Origin: Streptomyces sp. NBC_01431
Lineage (GTDB): Bacteria; Actinomycetota; Actinomycetes; Streptomycetales; Streptomycetaceae
DNA length: 64,000 nucleotides
Assembly: GCF_036231355.1 (NCBI RefSeq)
Contig: NZ_CP109496.1
Location: 2,728,001-2,792,000 of the forward strand
Reading direction: 5' to 3'
Shown here one piece after another: positions 9,566-20,493 of the stretch. Position 1 is the stretch's first letter; each line of letters starts with the position of its first letter. Under the pieces are notes generated by a model. It was not told the DNA's origin. It did not search any database and saw only the letters and a list, made by a program, of their open reading frames with translations. Both the position numbers and the translations under genes were made by a program.

Positions 9566-9594
9566 GGGCCCGCCGCGCGACTCGCGGCGGGCCC
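9566..9594 (-). terminator. Perfect 12-bp hairpin after the FG-GAP protease
   Basis: Arms 9566-9577 and 9583-9594 are perfectly complementary, all but one pair G-C, with a 5-base loop. It lies about 80 bp past the protease stop on the minus strand and before the LCP gene. There is no T-run, so it is a strong-hairpin type terminator candidate. Confidence 0.6.
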
Positions 9595-9674
9595 CACTGC
9601 TCTCACCTGCGGCTTCCCGGCGACTACGGGGAGTGCCCGCGGCCGCCGGATCCGCGCGGCGTGTGTCGAACGCC

Positions 9675-11417
9675 TCAGCCGATCAGGCTGTAGCCGTTCC
9701 AGCCGCCGCCGATCTGGTAGCGGTCGCCGAAGGCGCCGCGACCGTTGCCGGGGTAGAGCCAGAGCACTCCCGCACTGTCGCGGGCGAACAGGTCGGCCTT
9801 GCCGTCCCCGTCCACGTCACCGGTGGCGGCGTACGCGGGGAAGGTCCAGCCGGCCGAACCGGCGAGCGAGCGGTTACCGAAGACGCCGCGGCCGGTGCCG
9901 GGGTAGAGCCACAGCTTGCCCGAGGTGTCCTGGGCCAGCAGGTCGGCCTTGCCGTCGCCGGTGTAGTCGCCCTTGCCCACCAGGACCAGGGTGCCCCAGC
10001 CGCCACCGAGGGCCGAACGGTCACCGAAGGTGCCGTCGCCCTTGCCGGGGTAGAGCCACAGCTGCCCGCTGGTGTCGACCGCGAGCAGATCGGTCAGGCC
10101 GTCGCCGTTGAGGTCGCCGGGCAGGGTGATGGACTTCATCGCTCCCCAGCCGCCGCCGAGGTCCTGGTGGACGGCTGCGCCGGCGGCCGCGCTGTAGTGG
10201 TACCAGTCCAGGTGCCCGCCGCTGGTGCGCAGGACGAAGTCCTGGCGCTGGTCGCGGTCGAGGTCGCTCTGGCGGACCAGGTCGTAACCCCGCCAGTCGC
10301 CCAGCGAGTAGCGGTTGCCGATGGTGATGCCCTGCGAGTAGTACGCGAAGCCCTCGCCGGTGCTGTCGTTGCGCGCGAAGAGGTCGGCGCGCCCGTCGAA
10401 GTTCAGATCGGTGTCGTCGACCCGGGCGTCCACGAGCCCGGCGAAGGAGCTGATCTTCGAGTACACGCTGTACGAGCCGGCCGCCACGCAGTCCGCGCGG
10501 CCCCAGGACACCACGCCCACGATGCGGTTGCCCACGACCAGCGGGCCTCCGGAGTCGCCGTTGCAGGGCGAGACGGTGCCCGCGTCGGCGCCGCTCGCCG
10601 GGTTTCCGGCGCAGAGCATCTGGCCCGGCACGAAGGAGTTCTCGGGCGCCTGGTTGTAGTACGCGCCGCAGGTGGCGTCGGACTGCACCGGGATGGTCGC
10701 CTTGAGCAGCGACATCGATATGTCCTGGTTGGTGGAGCTGGTGCGGCCCCAGCCGTACACCGTCGCCGGGGTGCCCGGCTGGTAGGCGACCGTCTCGTCG
10801 GAGGCGGCCGGCTGGAGCGTCTGGTACGGCAGCGGCGCGGCCAGCGTCAGGACGGCCACGTCACCGGTGAGGGCGTTCGCGTCGAACGCGGGGTCGGACC
10901 ACTGGCGCGACACGTTGACGAGCTGCCCGCCGTGCACGTCGCCGTCGAGCGGGTACTGCGTGGTGCCGCCGAGGACGACGCCGTTCTTGCTCCAGTCCCG
11001 GCCGGCCACGCAGTGCGCGGCGGTGAGGACCTTGCCGGGGGCGACCAGCGCGCCGCCGCAGAATATGCCCTGGTTCGTCACCGGGTCGTTGTAGAACAGC
11101 TGCACCATCCAGGGCGCCTCGCCGACCGTGGCGGGCTGGCCGCTGATGATCTTCGGGTCCTTGGTGGCGGGTGCCGCCGAGGCGCTGGGCGCGGGGCTCG
11201 CGGCAGCGGGCGAAAAATGGCTGGTTGCGCTCTTGAGACGGGCCTTCAGTTCTGCTTGCGAGGCCGGTGCCGGTGCTGCCTTGAGGCTCTGCTTGTTGGG
11301 TGGCGGTGCAACGTCGGACGCCTGGGCGGGCGCGGCCCCGAGGGCCAGCGATCCCAGTGCGAGTACGGCGGTCGCCGCAGGGAGGGCATTGCGCACCCTC
11401 CGCCTGCCAGATGTCAT
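9675..11417 (-). CDS. Secreted trypsin-like serine protease with C-terminal FG-GAP/VCBS repeats
   Basis: 580 residues. A signal peptide (basic start, hydrophobic core, cleavage around APAQA-SD) is followed by a low-complexity Ala/Pro/Ser pro-region, then an S1 peptidase domain. It carries the full triad: His in LTAAHC, Asp in TGDVAVLTL, Ser in CNGDSGGPL, with a typical IISGQ start to the mature domain. The C-terminal ~220 residues are FG-GAP repeats with DLNFDGRADLFAR, DLNGDGLTDLLA, DYTGDGKADLLA and DVDGDGKADLFAR calcium-loop signatures, probably a propeller for substrate or wall binding. ATG 11417 has GGGGAG upstream. It lies between rho and the LCP gene. Export by Sec is inferred. Confidence 0.93.
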   Translation of the reverse strand: MTSGRRRVRNALPAATAVLALGSLALGAAPAQASDVAPPPNKQSLKAAPAPASQAELKARLKSATSHFSPAAASPAPSASAAPATKDPKIISGQPATVGEAPWMVQLFYNDPVTNQGIFCGGALVAPGKVLTAAHCVAGRDWSKNGVVLGGTTQYPLDGDVHGGQLVNVSRQWSDPAFDANALTGDVAVLTLAAPLPYQTLQPAASDETVAYQPGTPATVYGWGRTSSTNQDISMSLLKATIPVQSDATCGAYYNQAPENSFVPGQMLCAGNPASGADAGTVSPCNGDSGGPLVVGNRIVGVVSWGRADCVAAGSYSVYSKISSFAGLVDARVDDTDLNFDGRADLFARNDSTGEGFAYYSQGITIGNRYSLGDWRGYDLVRQSDLDRDQRQDFVLRTSGGHLDWYHYSAAAGAAVHQDLGGGWGAMKSITLPGDLNGDGLTDLLAVDTSGQLWLYPGKGDGTFGDRSALGGGWGTLVLVGKGDYTGDGKADLLAQDTSGKLWLYPGTGRGVFGNRSLAGSAGWTFPAYAATGDVDGDGKADLFARDSAGVLWLYPGNGRGAFGDRYQIGGGWNGYSLIG

Positions 11418-11571
11418 TCGATCTCCCCATGGGTTGACCCGTAACGCAGGGGGAGTTGGCACGCAGAAGCACGAAGAGCCCTGCCCGGCGGTTGCCCAGG
11501 GCAGAGCTCAGCGGCTCAGTGGCGTATCAGTAGTACGTTCCCCCCACTTACGGCCCGCTGATAGTACTGGC

Positions 11572-11606
11572 AAAAAAACGCCCCCGTCAGCGAAATGACG
11601 GGGGCG
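11572..11606 (-). terminator. Rho-independent terminator of rho
   Basis: Perfect 11-bp stem (11579-11589 with 11596-11606), 6-base loop GCGAAA on the plus strand, and on the minus strand a run of seven T directly after (11572-11578). It lies 31 bp past the rho stop codon, the clearest canonical intrinsic terminator in the window. Confidence 0.92.
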
Positions 11607-11637
11607 CTCTCAAGTGGCCTTGTGGGGGCCGGAGTTG

Positions 11638-13695
11638 CTAGTCGTTGCCGTTGCCCGGACCCGGAGTCGTCTTCTGGATCTGGAGCAGGAACTCGGCGTT
11701 CGACTTGGTCTGCTTCATCTTGTCGAGGAGCAGCTCGATCGCCTGCTGCTGGTCGAGGGCGTGCAGCACCCGGCGCAGCTTCCAGACCACCGCGAGCTCG
11801 TCGCTGCCGAGCAGGATCTCTTCCTTGCGGGTGCCGGACGCGTCCACGTCCACCGCCGGGAAGATGCGCTTGTCGGCGAGCTTGCGGTCGAGCTTGAGCT
11901 CCATGTTGCCGGTGCCCTTGAACTCCTCGAAGATCACCTCGTCCATGCGCGAGCCGGTCTCCACGAGCGCGGTGGCGAGGATGGTCAGCGAGCCGCCGTC
12001 CTCGATGTTGCGCGCGGCACCGAAGAAGCGCTTCGGCGGGTAGAGCGCGGTCGAGTCGACACCGCCGGACAGGATGCGGCCGGAGGCCGGGGCCGCCAGG
12101 TTGTACGCACGGCCCAGACGGGTGATCGAGTCGAGCAGCACGACCACGTCGTGACCCAGCTCGACGAGACGCTTGGCGCGCTCGATGGCCAGCTCGGCGA
12201 CGGTGGTGTGGTCCTCGGCCGGGCGGTCGAAGGTCGAGGAGATGACCTCGCCCTTGACCGACCGCTGCATGTCGGTGACCTCTTCCGGACGCTCGTCGAC
12301 CAGGACGACCATCAGGTGGCACTCGGGGTTGTTGTGGGTGATCGCGTTGGCGACCGCCTGCATGATCATGGTCTTGCCGGTCTTCGGCGGGGCCACGATC
12401 AGGCCTCGCTGGCCCTTGCCGATCGGCGACACGAGGTCGATGATCCGCGTGGTCAGCACGCCCGGGTCGGTCTCCAGACGGAGCCGGTCCTGCGGGTACA
12501 GCGGCGTCAGCTTGTTGAACTCCGGGCGGCCGCGGCCGGAGTCGGCCGCCATGCCGTTGGAGGAGTCCAGGCGCACGAGCGCGTTGAACTTCTCGCGGCG
12601 CTCGCCGTCCTTGGGCTGGCGGACCGCGCCGGTGACGTGGTCACCCTTGCGCAGACCGTTCTTGCGGACCTGCGCGAGCGAGACGTACACGTCGTTCGGA
12701 CCCGGCAGGTAGCCGGAAGTGCGGATGAACGCGTAGTTGTCGAGGATGTCCAGGATGCCCGCGACGGGGATCAGGACGTCGTCGTCGGCGACCTGCGGCT
12801 CGGCGCCGAACTCCTCGCGGCCACCGCGACGGCCGCGGCGGTCGCGGTAGCGGCCACGGCGGCCACGGCGGCTGCCGTCGTCGTCGAAGTCGTCCTGCGG
12901 ACCGTTGTTCTGCTGCTGGCCCTGCTGGCCCTGCTGGCCGCCCTGGCGCTGCTGGCGCTGGCCGCCCTGCTGGTCGTCGCCCTTGGGACGGTCGCCGCGC
13001 TGGCGCTCGCCGCGGTCGCCCCGCTCACCGCGGTCGCCCCGCTCGCCGCGCTGGCGGTCACGGCGGTCGCCGCGCTCGCCCCGCTGGCGGTCCCGGCGGC
13101 CCTCGGCGCTGTCGACGGCCTCGGTGGCCTTGGCCTCGGCCTTGTCGCCGGCCTCGGCGGTCTTCACATCGGCCTTGGCCTCGGTCTTGGTGGCGGTCTC
13201 GACCGCCACCGAGGTGGCCTCGGGGCTGCCGGAGGGCGCGGTCGCCCGGCGGCGGCGCCGCTCACCCGCGGGCTGCTCGTCGCTGCCCTGGTCGGAGACC
13301 TTGGGGGACGGCTGGCCGGGGATGTCGATCTGCTGCTGCGCGGCCTGCTTCTCGGCAGCCGGCGCGGCGGTCTCCTCACCCGTACGGGCCTTGGAGGTGG
13401 CGCGGCGCTTCGGCTTGGTCTCGGCGTCCGCGGAAGACTTGGCCGCGGCGGCGGAACCGCTTCCGGCCTGCGCCTCCTTGATGACCTCGATCAGCTGGCT
13501 CTTACGCATCCGCGCGGTGCCCCTGATCCCGAGGCCGGACGCGACCTGCTGCAGCTCGGCCAGGACCATGCCGTCGAGGCCGGTGCCGGAGCGGCGGCGC
13601 CGCGAGGTGGTGCCAGAGGCAGCACCTGCGGCGGGCGCGGCGTTGTCGACAGAGCTGTCGGCAGTCACGCCCATCAGATCGGTGGTGTCGCTCAC
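11638..13695 (-). CDS. rho: Transcription termination factor Rho with long actinobacterial N-terminal insert
   Basis: Hexameric RNA helicase that ends transcription. 685 residues compared with about 420 in E. coli. The N-terminal Rho_N-like helices ([18 protein letters not shown]) are followed by some 230 residues of low complexity: Lys/Ala-rich, then Arg/Gly/Asp/Gln-rich with [20 protein letters not shown] runs. The cold-shock RNA-binding domain ([16 protein letters not shown]) and the RecA-type ATPase come next, with P-loop [31 protein letters not shown] and the R-loop/C-terminus. GTG 13695 has GGAAGG upstream. The insert is typical of high-GC actinobacterial Rho and probably binds RNA. It follows thrB on the same strand. 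Confidence 0.97.
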   Translation of the reverse strand: MSDTTDLMGVTADSSVDNAAPAAGAASGTTSRRRRSGTGLDGMVLAELQQVASGLGIRGTARMRKSQLIEVIKEAQAGSGSAAAAKSSADAETKPKRRATSKARTGEETAAPAAEKQAAQQQIDIPGQPSPKVSDQGSDEQPAGERRRRRATAPSGSPEATSVAVETATKTEAKADVKTAEAGDKAEAKATEAVDSAEGRRDRQRGERGDRRDRQRGERGDRGERGDRGERQRGDRPKGDDQQGGQRQQRQGGQQGQQGQQQNNGPQDDFDDDGSRRGRRGRYRDRRGRRGGREEFGAEPQVADDDVLIPVAGILDILDNYAFIRTSGYLPGPNDVYVSLAQVRKNGLRKGDHVTGAVRQPKDGERREKFNALVRLDSSNGMAADSGRGRPEFNKLTPLYPQDRLRLETDPGVLTTRIIDLVSPIGKGQRGLIVAPPKTGKTMIMQAVANAITHNNPECHLMVVLVDERPEEVTDMQRSVKGEVISSTFDRPAEDHTTVAELAIERAKRLVELGHDVVVLLDSITRLGRAYNLAAPASGRILSGGVDSTALYPPKRFFGAARNIEDGGSLTILATALVETGSRMDEVIFEEFKGTGNMELKLDRKLADKRIFPAVDVDASGTRKEEILLGSDELAVVWKLRRVLHALDQQQAIELLLDKMKQTKSNAEFLLQIQKTTPGPGNGND

Positions 13696-14096
13696 GAAGG
13701 GTCCTTCCCTGGAGCGGACGTCGGCCTGTCTGGCTCGGCGACCGGTTGTGCTGTCCGGCTGCGGCCTGTGATCTTGTCGACCACGGATCGTGCCGGGGCG
13801 GTGGTCCGCCGCGTACGGCGGAGAGATAAACGTGCGTGGGTTCCGGCCCGAGATCCCCCTGCTCGGCCCCTGCCGGGAAAAAGCGTGGGGTGTCGTGCCG
13901 GTTCCGGAGCGTGCTCAAAACTGCTCAGGCAGGCTGCGCAGGCAGTTGGGGAGGCTCTCGGAAGAATGGCGGTCCCTGAAGAGGACACGAAGCACCGCGC
14001 CACGAAGACGACCGATGCAGACTTGAGGTTAACACTACCGGATCCAACAAACATTCCCCCTCTCGTTCACCGGCAAGCCGCTCCCTGCGCCCGCGT
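13696..14096 (-). promoter_or_regulatory. 401-bp rho leader / intergenic region
   Basis: No convincing gene. The stretch should hold the rho promoter and a long 5' leader, as expected for an autoregulated rho. AT content rises around 14025-14055. A 120-codon open frame on the minus strand (14054 to 13692) ends in TGA overlapping the rho GTG, but its codon use is poor for this genome (see findings). Confidence 0.4.
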
Positions 14097-15014
14097 CTAC
14101 GACCCGAGCGGCAGGACGCTGGCACCGGCGGCGTCGAGACCGAGCCGGTTGGCGGCCCACCCCTCCCCCGCCAGGGCTGCGACCTTGTCGGCCGCACCGT
14201 CCTCGACCAGCGCGAGCACCGTGGGCCCCGCACCGGAGATGACCGCCGGGACGCCGTCCGCGCGCAGCCGGTTGACCAGCGCCACGCTCTCCGGCATCGC
14301 CGGCGCGCGGTACTCCTGGTGGAGCCGGTCCTCGGTGGCGGCAAGCAGCAGCTCGGGGCGTCTGGTCAGGGCCTCGACGAGCAGGGCCGCCCGACCGGCG
14401 TTGGCCGCGGCGTCGACGTGCGGGACGGTGCGCGGCAGCAGCCCGCGGGCCGTCTCCGTGAGAACCGCCTTGCCGGGCACGAAGACCACCGGAACGACGG
14501 AATCCGCGGGGTCCATGCGGATCGCGCGCGCCGATCCGCCGTCCATCCAGGACAAGGTGAAGCCGCCGAGCAGACAGGCGGCGACGTTGTCGGGGTGCCC
14601 CTCGATCTCGGTCGCGAGCTCCAGCAGGGCCGCGTCGTCCAGCCGGGCGTCGCCGCCTATGGTCACGGCGCGCGCGGCGACGATGCCGGCGCAGATGGCG
14701 GCGGAGGAGGAGCCGAGGCCGCGGCCGTGCGGGATGCGGTTGGCGCAGACGACCTCAAGGCCGCGCGGCTGTCCGCCGAGCAGGTCGAAGGCCGTACGCA
14801 GCGAACGTACGAGGAGGTGGCTCTCGTCGCGGGGCAGCGTCTGGGCGCCCTCGCCGGCGATGTCGACGTGCAGGCCGGAATCGGCGACGCGGACGACCAC
14901 GTCGTCGTACAGCCCCAGTGACAGGCCCAGGGAGTCGAAGCCCGGACCGAGGTTGGCACTGGTGGCGGGGACGCGCACCCGTACGGCGGCGGCGCGGAAT
15001 GCGGGACCGGCCAT
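14097..15014 (-). CDS. thrB: Homoserine kinase
   Basis: GHMP kinase that phosphorylates homoserine, the step before threonine synthase. 305 residues. RVPATSANLGPGFDSLGLSL at the start, the GHMP ATP loop IPHGRGLGSSSAAICAG, and the C-terminal GAGPTVLAL are all present. ATG 15014 (MAGPAFRAA) is chosen with GGAGAG upstream. A longer in-frame start at 15098 gives an Arg/Ser-rich extension without family support. It follows thrC after 281 bp that contain a hairpin, so it may have its own promoter. Confidence 0.95.
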   Translation of the reverse strand: MAGPAFRAAAVRVRVPATSANLGPGFDSLGLSLGLYDDVVVRVADSGLHVDIAGEGAQTLPRDESHLLVRSLRTAFDLLGGQPRGLEVVCANRIPHGRGLGSSSAAICAGIVAARAVTIGGDARLDDAALLELATEIEGHPDNVAACLLGGFTLSWMDGGSARAIRMDPADSVVPVVFVPGKAVLTETARGLLPRTVPHVDAAANAGRAALLVEALTRRPELLLAATEDRLHQEYRAPAMPESVALVNRLRADGVPAVISGAGPTVLALVEDGAADKVAALAGEGWAANRLGLDAAGASVLPLGS

Positions 15015-15250
15015 CGCTCTGATGACTCTCCTTGTGAGACTGCGGCTGAGACTGCGCTGCGAGGTTTCCGAAGACGTACCGAACACCCGATGGGCCACGT
15101 GGGCAACTGCACCGCGGCATATGCGGCGGGGCGGGTTGAGTACAGCCTATCGAAGGATGGTTCTGTGGCGACATAGGGCGCACAGGAGGCGCACGATGCG
15201 TGTCGCGAGCCCCCTGTGCCCCTACGTGCGGGCTTGTCCTGCTTTACGGC

Positions 15251-15276
15251 ACGGATCCCGTTGGCGCGGGACCCGT
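15251..15276 (-). terminator. Hairpin between thrC and thrB (weak terminator or attenuator candidate)
   Basis: Arms 15251-15260 and 15267-15276 pair over 10 positions with one mismatch and a 6-base loop, 20 bp after the thrC stop. There is no T-run. It may reduce read-through from hom-thrC into thrB. The rest of the 15015-15295 gap shows no gene. Confidence 0.35.
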
Positions 15277-15295
15277 GACGCGCTGCTCAGGACGG

Positions 15296-16354
<1,059 letters not shown>

Positions 16355-16360
16355 TGCTGG

Positions 16361-17662
16361 TTACTCCCCTTCAACACGCATGATGCTGGCGACACCGCGC
16401 ACGGTGTCGAGCTTCCGCAGGGCGTCCACGGTTCCGGTGAGGGCCGCGTCGGCCGCACGATGGGTGACGACGACGAGGGACGCCTCGCCACCGCCGTCCG
16501 GCCGGCCTTGCTGGCGCACCGTGTCGATGGACACCCCGTGCTCGGCGAAGACCGTCGCGACCTGGGCGAGCACGCCCGGTTTGTCGGCCACGTCGAGGCT
16601 GATGTGGTAGCGCGTCACGACGTCGCCCATGGGACTCACGGGCAGCTGCGTGTACGCCGACTCACCGGGCCCGGTGGCCGCGCTGAGCTTGTTGCGGCAG
16701 ACCGCGACGAGGTCGCCGAGGACGGCGGAGGCCGTCGGAGCGCCGCCCGCGCCGGGCCCGTAGAACATGAGCCGCCCGGCCGCCTCGGCCTCCACGAACA
16801 CCGCGTTGTAGGCCTCGCGGACGGAGGCCAGCGGGTGGCTGAGCGGGATCATCGCGGGATGCACCCGGGCCGTGACCGAGCGGCCGTCGGCGGCCCGCTC
16901 GCAGATCGCGAGCAGTTTGATGGTGCAGCCCATCCGGCGCGCCGAGGCGAAGTCCGCCGCGGTGACCTCCGTCATGCCCTCGCGGTACACGTCGTCCAGG
17001 CGCACCCGGGTGTGGAAGGCGATCCCGGCGAGGATGGCGGCCTTGGCGGCGGCGTCGAAGCCCTCGACGTCGGCGGTTGGGTCGGCCTCGGCGTAGCCGA
17101 GCGCGGTGGCCTCGTCCAGGGCCTCCTGGTAGCCGGCGCCCGTGGAGTCCATCTTGTCGAGGATGAAGTTGGTCGTGCCGTTGACGATGCCGAGCACGCG
17201 GTTGACCTTGTCGCCGACCAGCGACTCGCGCAGCGGCCGGATCAGCGGGATCGCGCCGGCGACGGCGGCCTCGTAGTACAGGTCCCGGCCGTGCTCGACG
17301 GCCGCGGCGTGCAGTGCGGCGCCGTCCTGGGCGAGCAGCGCCTTGTTCGCGGAGACGACGGAGGCGCCGTGCTCGAAGGCGGTGGTGATGAGGCTGCGGG
17401 CGGGCTCGATGCCGCCGATGACCTCCACCACGACGTCGATGTCGCCGCGTTTGACGAGGGCTGTGGCATCGGTGGTGACCAGGGCGGGGTCGATGCCCTC
17501 GCGCACCTTGGAGGGCCGGCGGACGGCGACGCCGGCGAGCTCCACGGGTGCGCCGATGCGCGCCGTGAGGTCGTCGGCGTGCGTCGTCATGATGCGCGCC
17601 ACCTCTGAGCCGACCACTCCACAGCCCAGCAGCGCCACCTTCAGCGGACGCGTACGCATCAT
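16361..17662 (-). CDS. hom: Homoserine dehydrogenase
   Basis: NAD(P)-dependent reduction of aspartate semialdehyde to homoserine, the branch point to threonine and methionine. 433 residues: Rossmann motif VALLGCGVVGSEV, catalytic core with GIVNGTTNFILDKM and EADPTADVEGFDAAAKAAILA, and a C-terminal ACT domain (from about 345, YHISLDVADKPGVLAQVATVF) that normally senses threonine. Start ATG 17662 of the ATG-ATG pair, with GAGG upstream. The monofunctional form (no aspartokinase domain) fits actinobacteria. Feedback control by threonine is inferred from the ACT domain. Confidence 0.96.
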   Translation of the reverse strand: MMRTRPLKVALLGCGVVGSEVARIMTTHADDLTARIGAPVELAGVAVRRPSKVREGIDPALVTTDATALVKRGDIDVVVEVIGGIEPARSLITTAFEHGASVVSANKALLAQDGAALHAAAVEHGRDLYYEAAVAGAIPLIRPLRESLVGDKVNRVLGIVNGTTNFILDKMDSTGAGYQEALDEATALGYAEADPTADVEGFDAAAKAAILAGIAFHTRVRLDDVYREGMTEVTAADFASARRMGCTIKLLAICERAADGRSVTARVHPAMIPLSHPLASVREAYNAVFVEAEAAGRLMFYGPGAGGAPTASAVLGDLVAVCRNKLSAATGPGESAYTQLPVSPMGDVVTRYHISLDVADKPGVLAQVATVFAEHGVSIDTVRQQGRPDGGGEASLVVVTHRAADAALTGTVDALRKLDTVRGVASIMRVEGE

Positions 17663-17760
17663 CCGACCTCGTTTCCTGTTCAAACCTGGAATGCGAACCA
17701 GTCTCACTCACCGGACGGGGGTTTCTGCCCCTCGTCCGGATCCTGAGACAACTATTTCAT

Positions 17761-19152
17761 TCAGCCGACGTCGAGACGCAGGAGATCTTCCTCCGTCTCA
17801 CGCCTGACGATCACCCGGGCCTGTCCGTCGCGCACCGCGACGACGGGCGGGCGAAGTGCGTGGTTGTAATTGCTGGCCATCGAGCGGCAGTACGCACCGG
17901 TGGCCGGCACCGCAATCAGATCACCCGGCGCGAGGTCCGCGGGCAGGAATGCGTCACGGACGACGATGTCACCGCTCTCGCAGTGCTTTCCGACCACCCT
18001 GACCAGCATCGGCTCGGCGTCGGAGGTGCGCGAGACGAGCGCGACGGAATATTCGGCGTCGTACAGCGCGGTGCGGATGTTGTCGGACATGCCGCCGTCG
18101 ACGCTCACGTACGTCCGCAGCCCCTCCAGCGGCTTGATCGTGCCGACCTCGTACAGCGTGAAGGCGGTGGGGCCGACGATCGCGCGGCCCGGCTCGACGG
18201 AGATGCGCGGGGCCGCGAGCCCGGCGGCGGCGCATTCGCGCGAGACGATCTCGCCGAGCGACTTGGCGATCTCGTGCGGCTCGCGCGGGTCGTCGTCGGA
18301 GGTGTACGCGATGCCGAGGCCGCCGCCGAGGTCGATCTCGGGCAGCTCGACGCCGTGCTCGTCGCGCACCTCGGCGAGGAGTTGGACGACGCGTCGTGCG
18401 GACACCTCGAAGCCGGCCATGTCGAAGATCTGCGACCCGATGTGCGAATGGATTCCGACCAGTTGGAGTCCGTCGAGCTTGAGGGCACGGCGCACGGCCT
18501 CGGCGGCCTGGCCGTCGGCGAGGGCGATGCCGAACTTCTGGTCCTCGTGGGCGGTGGCGATGAACTCGTGCGTGTGCGCCTCGACGCCGACGGTCACCCG
18601 GATGAAGGCCTTCTGCACCTTCCCCAGCTCCTGGGCGATGTGGGCGACGCGCACGATCTCCTGGAAGGAGTCGAGCACGATCCGCCCGACCCCGGCCTCG
18701 ACGGCCCGCCGGATCTCGGCCTCGCTCTTGTTGTTGCCGTGGAAGGCGATGCGCTCGGCGGGCATCCCGGCGTCGAGGGCGGTGACGAGCTCGGTGCCGG
18801 AGCAGACGTCCAGGTTGAGCCCCTCCTCGTGCAGCCAGCGCACGACGGCCCGGGAGAGGAAGGCCTTTCCGGCGTAGAACACGTCGGCATCGCGGCCGAA
18901 GGCGTCGGCCCAGGCGCGGCAGCGGGCCCGGAAGTCGGCCTCGTCGAGGAAGTAGGCGGGGGTGCCGAACTCCTCGGCGAGCCGCGTGACTTCGAGGCCG
19001 CCCACGGTGACGACGCCGTCCGAACCGCGGCTGACGGTCCGTGACCAGACCTTCTGATCAAGGGAGTTGAGGTCGGCGGGGGGCGCGGAGTAGTGCCCCT
19101 CGGTCAGCACGTCGGCGTGGCGGGGGCCGGCGGGGTGGGCGGATCGGCTCAT
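17761..19152 (-). CDS. lysA: Diaminopimelate decarboxylase
   Basis: PLP enzyme for the last step of lysine synthesis. 463 residues. PLP-lysine in [23 protein letters not shown], the glycine-rich [20 protein letters not shown], and the C-terminal [21 protein letters not shown] are the fold-III decarboxylase signatures. ATG 19152. It sits between nrtL and hom, as between argS and hom in mycobacteria. The 98-bp gap to hom shows no riboswitch that I recognise. Confidence 0.96.
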   Translation of the reverse strand: MSRSAHPAGPRHADVLTEGHYSAPPADLNSLDQKVWSRTVSRGSDGVVTVGGLEVTRLAEEFGTPAYFLDEADFRARCRAWADAFGRDADVFYAGKAFLSRAVVRWLHEEGLNLDVCSGTELVTALDAGMPAERIAFHGNNKSEAEIRRAVEAGVGRIVLDSFQEIVRVAHIAQELGKVQKAFIRVTVGVEAHTHEFIATAHEDQKFGIALADGQAAEAVRRALKLDGLQLVGIHSHIGSQIFDMAGFEVSARRVVQLLAEVRDEHGVELPEIDLGGGLGIAYTSDDDPREPHEIAKSLGEIVSRECAAAGLAAPRISVEPGRAIVGPTAFTLYEVGTIKPLEGLRTYVSVDGGMSDNIRTALYDAEYSVALVSRTSDAEPMLVRVVGKHCESGDIVVRDAFLPADLAPGDLIAVPATGAYCRSMASNYNHALRPPVVAVRDGQARVIVRRETEEDLLRLDVG

Positions 19153-19203
19153 CGTTGTGTTCCGTCTTCTCTCTCACGCTTGTTCCAGACATGTCCACGC
19201 ATG

Positions 19204-20190
19204 TCACAGAAACTCCGGGGCATCGATGCCGAGCAGGGACAGGCCGCCGGCCAGCACCGTCCCGGCGGCCTCGGCGAGGGCGAGCCGTGAGCGGTGGGCG
19301 GCCGAGGGTTTCTCGTCACCGAGCGGCAGTACGCCGTGCTGGAAGCAGAGCAACTCGTCGGCCAGGGCTTCGAGCTGCCGCGCCAGCCGATCGGGGGCGC
19401 GGTGCCGGGCGGCGCCTTCGAGCACACCCGGATGGTCCCCGAGCAGCCCGAGCAGAACGTCCCCCTCCGGCACGTCCCCGGCCTCGGCCGCGAACCCCAG
19501 CTGCCGGGCATTGCGGACCAGCGCGCGACTACGGGAGTACGCGTAGCGCACCCGGAAGAACGAACTGCTCTCCCGCTGACCGAGCAACTCGTCCACATCG
19601 GTACGGGGGCGGTCGTGCCGGGCGGCCCGGAGCATGGCCCAGCGGGCGGCATCCGGCCCGACGAGCTCGGCGAGCTGCCCCGCCTCACAAGCCACGACGG
19701 GAAGCCGGCTGCCCCCGTGGGCCACGATGCACGCCTCGCCCCCCTGGGCCCTGATCAGTCGCACGACCACCTCGGTGACGACCCCGGCCCGGCTCTCCCC
19801 CGCGTCGGCGAACGCGTGGCTGTGCCCGCGCAGGGCGTCCCCGTAGCCGTACCGCGTTCCGCACCGCACGATCTGCCGTACGACGTCGAACTGCGCACCC
19901 CTATCGAGGGTGATGTTGAGGAACCCGGGCCCGGTGACGTCGACCAGGGCGATACCGGGCTGGTCGGCGATCCGCTGCCGCAGCAGTTCGGCGACGCGGC
20001 GCGGGGGAAGGCCCGCGGCGGCGGCGAGCTTGAGCGCGACGCCGCTGGCGTAGTCGCCCCCACCGCCGGGCCGGGGCCGCTCGACCTTGACGACATCGGG
20101 CACGGCACCCCCCACCAGCACGAGGGCACCCTCATCGACCGCACTGCGCACGACGCGCACGACGGTATGGGAGAGCTCTGCGGGGGTCAC
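19204..20190 (-). CDS. nrtL: ArgS-related DALR anticodon-binding protein (NrtL type)
   Basis: 328 residues. The N-terminal ~90 match the Arg-tRNA-synthetase additional domain (PGGGGDYASGVALKLA, GPGFLNITL). The C-terminal ~110 are a DALR-type anticodon domain (YAYSRSRALVRNARQLGF, LRQLEALADELL-like helices). Between them the catalytic Rossmann core is largely missing: no HIGH and no KMSKS motif, and the total is about 55% of ArgS length. It is therefore not expected to aminoacylate. It occupies the argS position upstream of lysA and is followed upstream by tRNA-Arg(CCG). Start GTG 20190. Function is unknown: tRNA binding, tRNA sensing or chaperoning are possible. Confidence 0.82.
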   Translation of the reverse strand: MTPAELSHTVVRVVRSAVDEGALVLVGGAVPDVVKVERPRPGGGGDYASGVALKLAAAAGLPPRRVAELLRQRIADQPGIALVDVTGPGFLNITLDRGAQFDVVRQIVRCGTRYGYGDALRGHSHAFADAGESRAGVVTEVVVRLIRAQGGEACIVAHGGSRLPVVACEAGQLAELVGPDAARWAMLRAARHDRPRTDVDELLGQRESSSFFRVRYAYSRSRALVRNARQLGFAAEAGDVPEGDVLLGLLGDHPGVLEGAARHRAPDRLARQLEALADELLCFQHGVLPLGDEKPSAAHRSRLALAEAAGTVLAGGLSLLGIDAPEFL

Positions 20191-20324
20191 GGGTCCAGCG
20201 TATGGGAGAGGGGGGGTCCCTCCGCGAACCGGTTTCGCCATGCGGGCGGTGGGGGGTGCGGCTGAGCATGGGGGTAGGGCGGTGTGCGGGTGCTGGCGCG
20301 GGTGCGGGTGGACATCGCGCGGGG

Positions 20325-20450
20325 CGGCCGGATGCCCGTGGGGGCGTGCGGTTCGGCGTCGGGGGCTGGCGGGCATGGGGGCCGGGGCGGCCGGATGCCC
20401 GTGGAGGGCGTGCGGGTCAGCGTCGGGGGCTGCCGGGATGGGGGCCGGGG
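20325..20450. repeat. Two-copy 63-bp tandem repeat
   Basis: Units 20325-20387 and 20388-20450 are imperfect direct copies (period exactly 63), with a decaying third start at 20451. They lie in the 303-bp gap between the nrtL start and the response regulator 3' end. No gene is seen in this gap, and the sequence is G-rich. Confidence 0.6.
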
Positions 20451-20493
20451 CGGCCTCAGGCGCTGCTGGACACGGAGCAGAGCGGCGTGCGGG

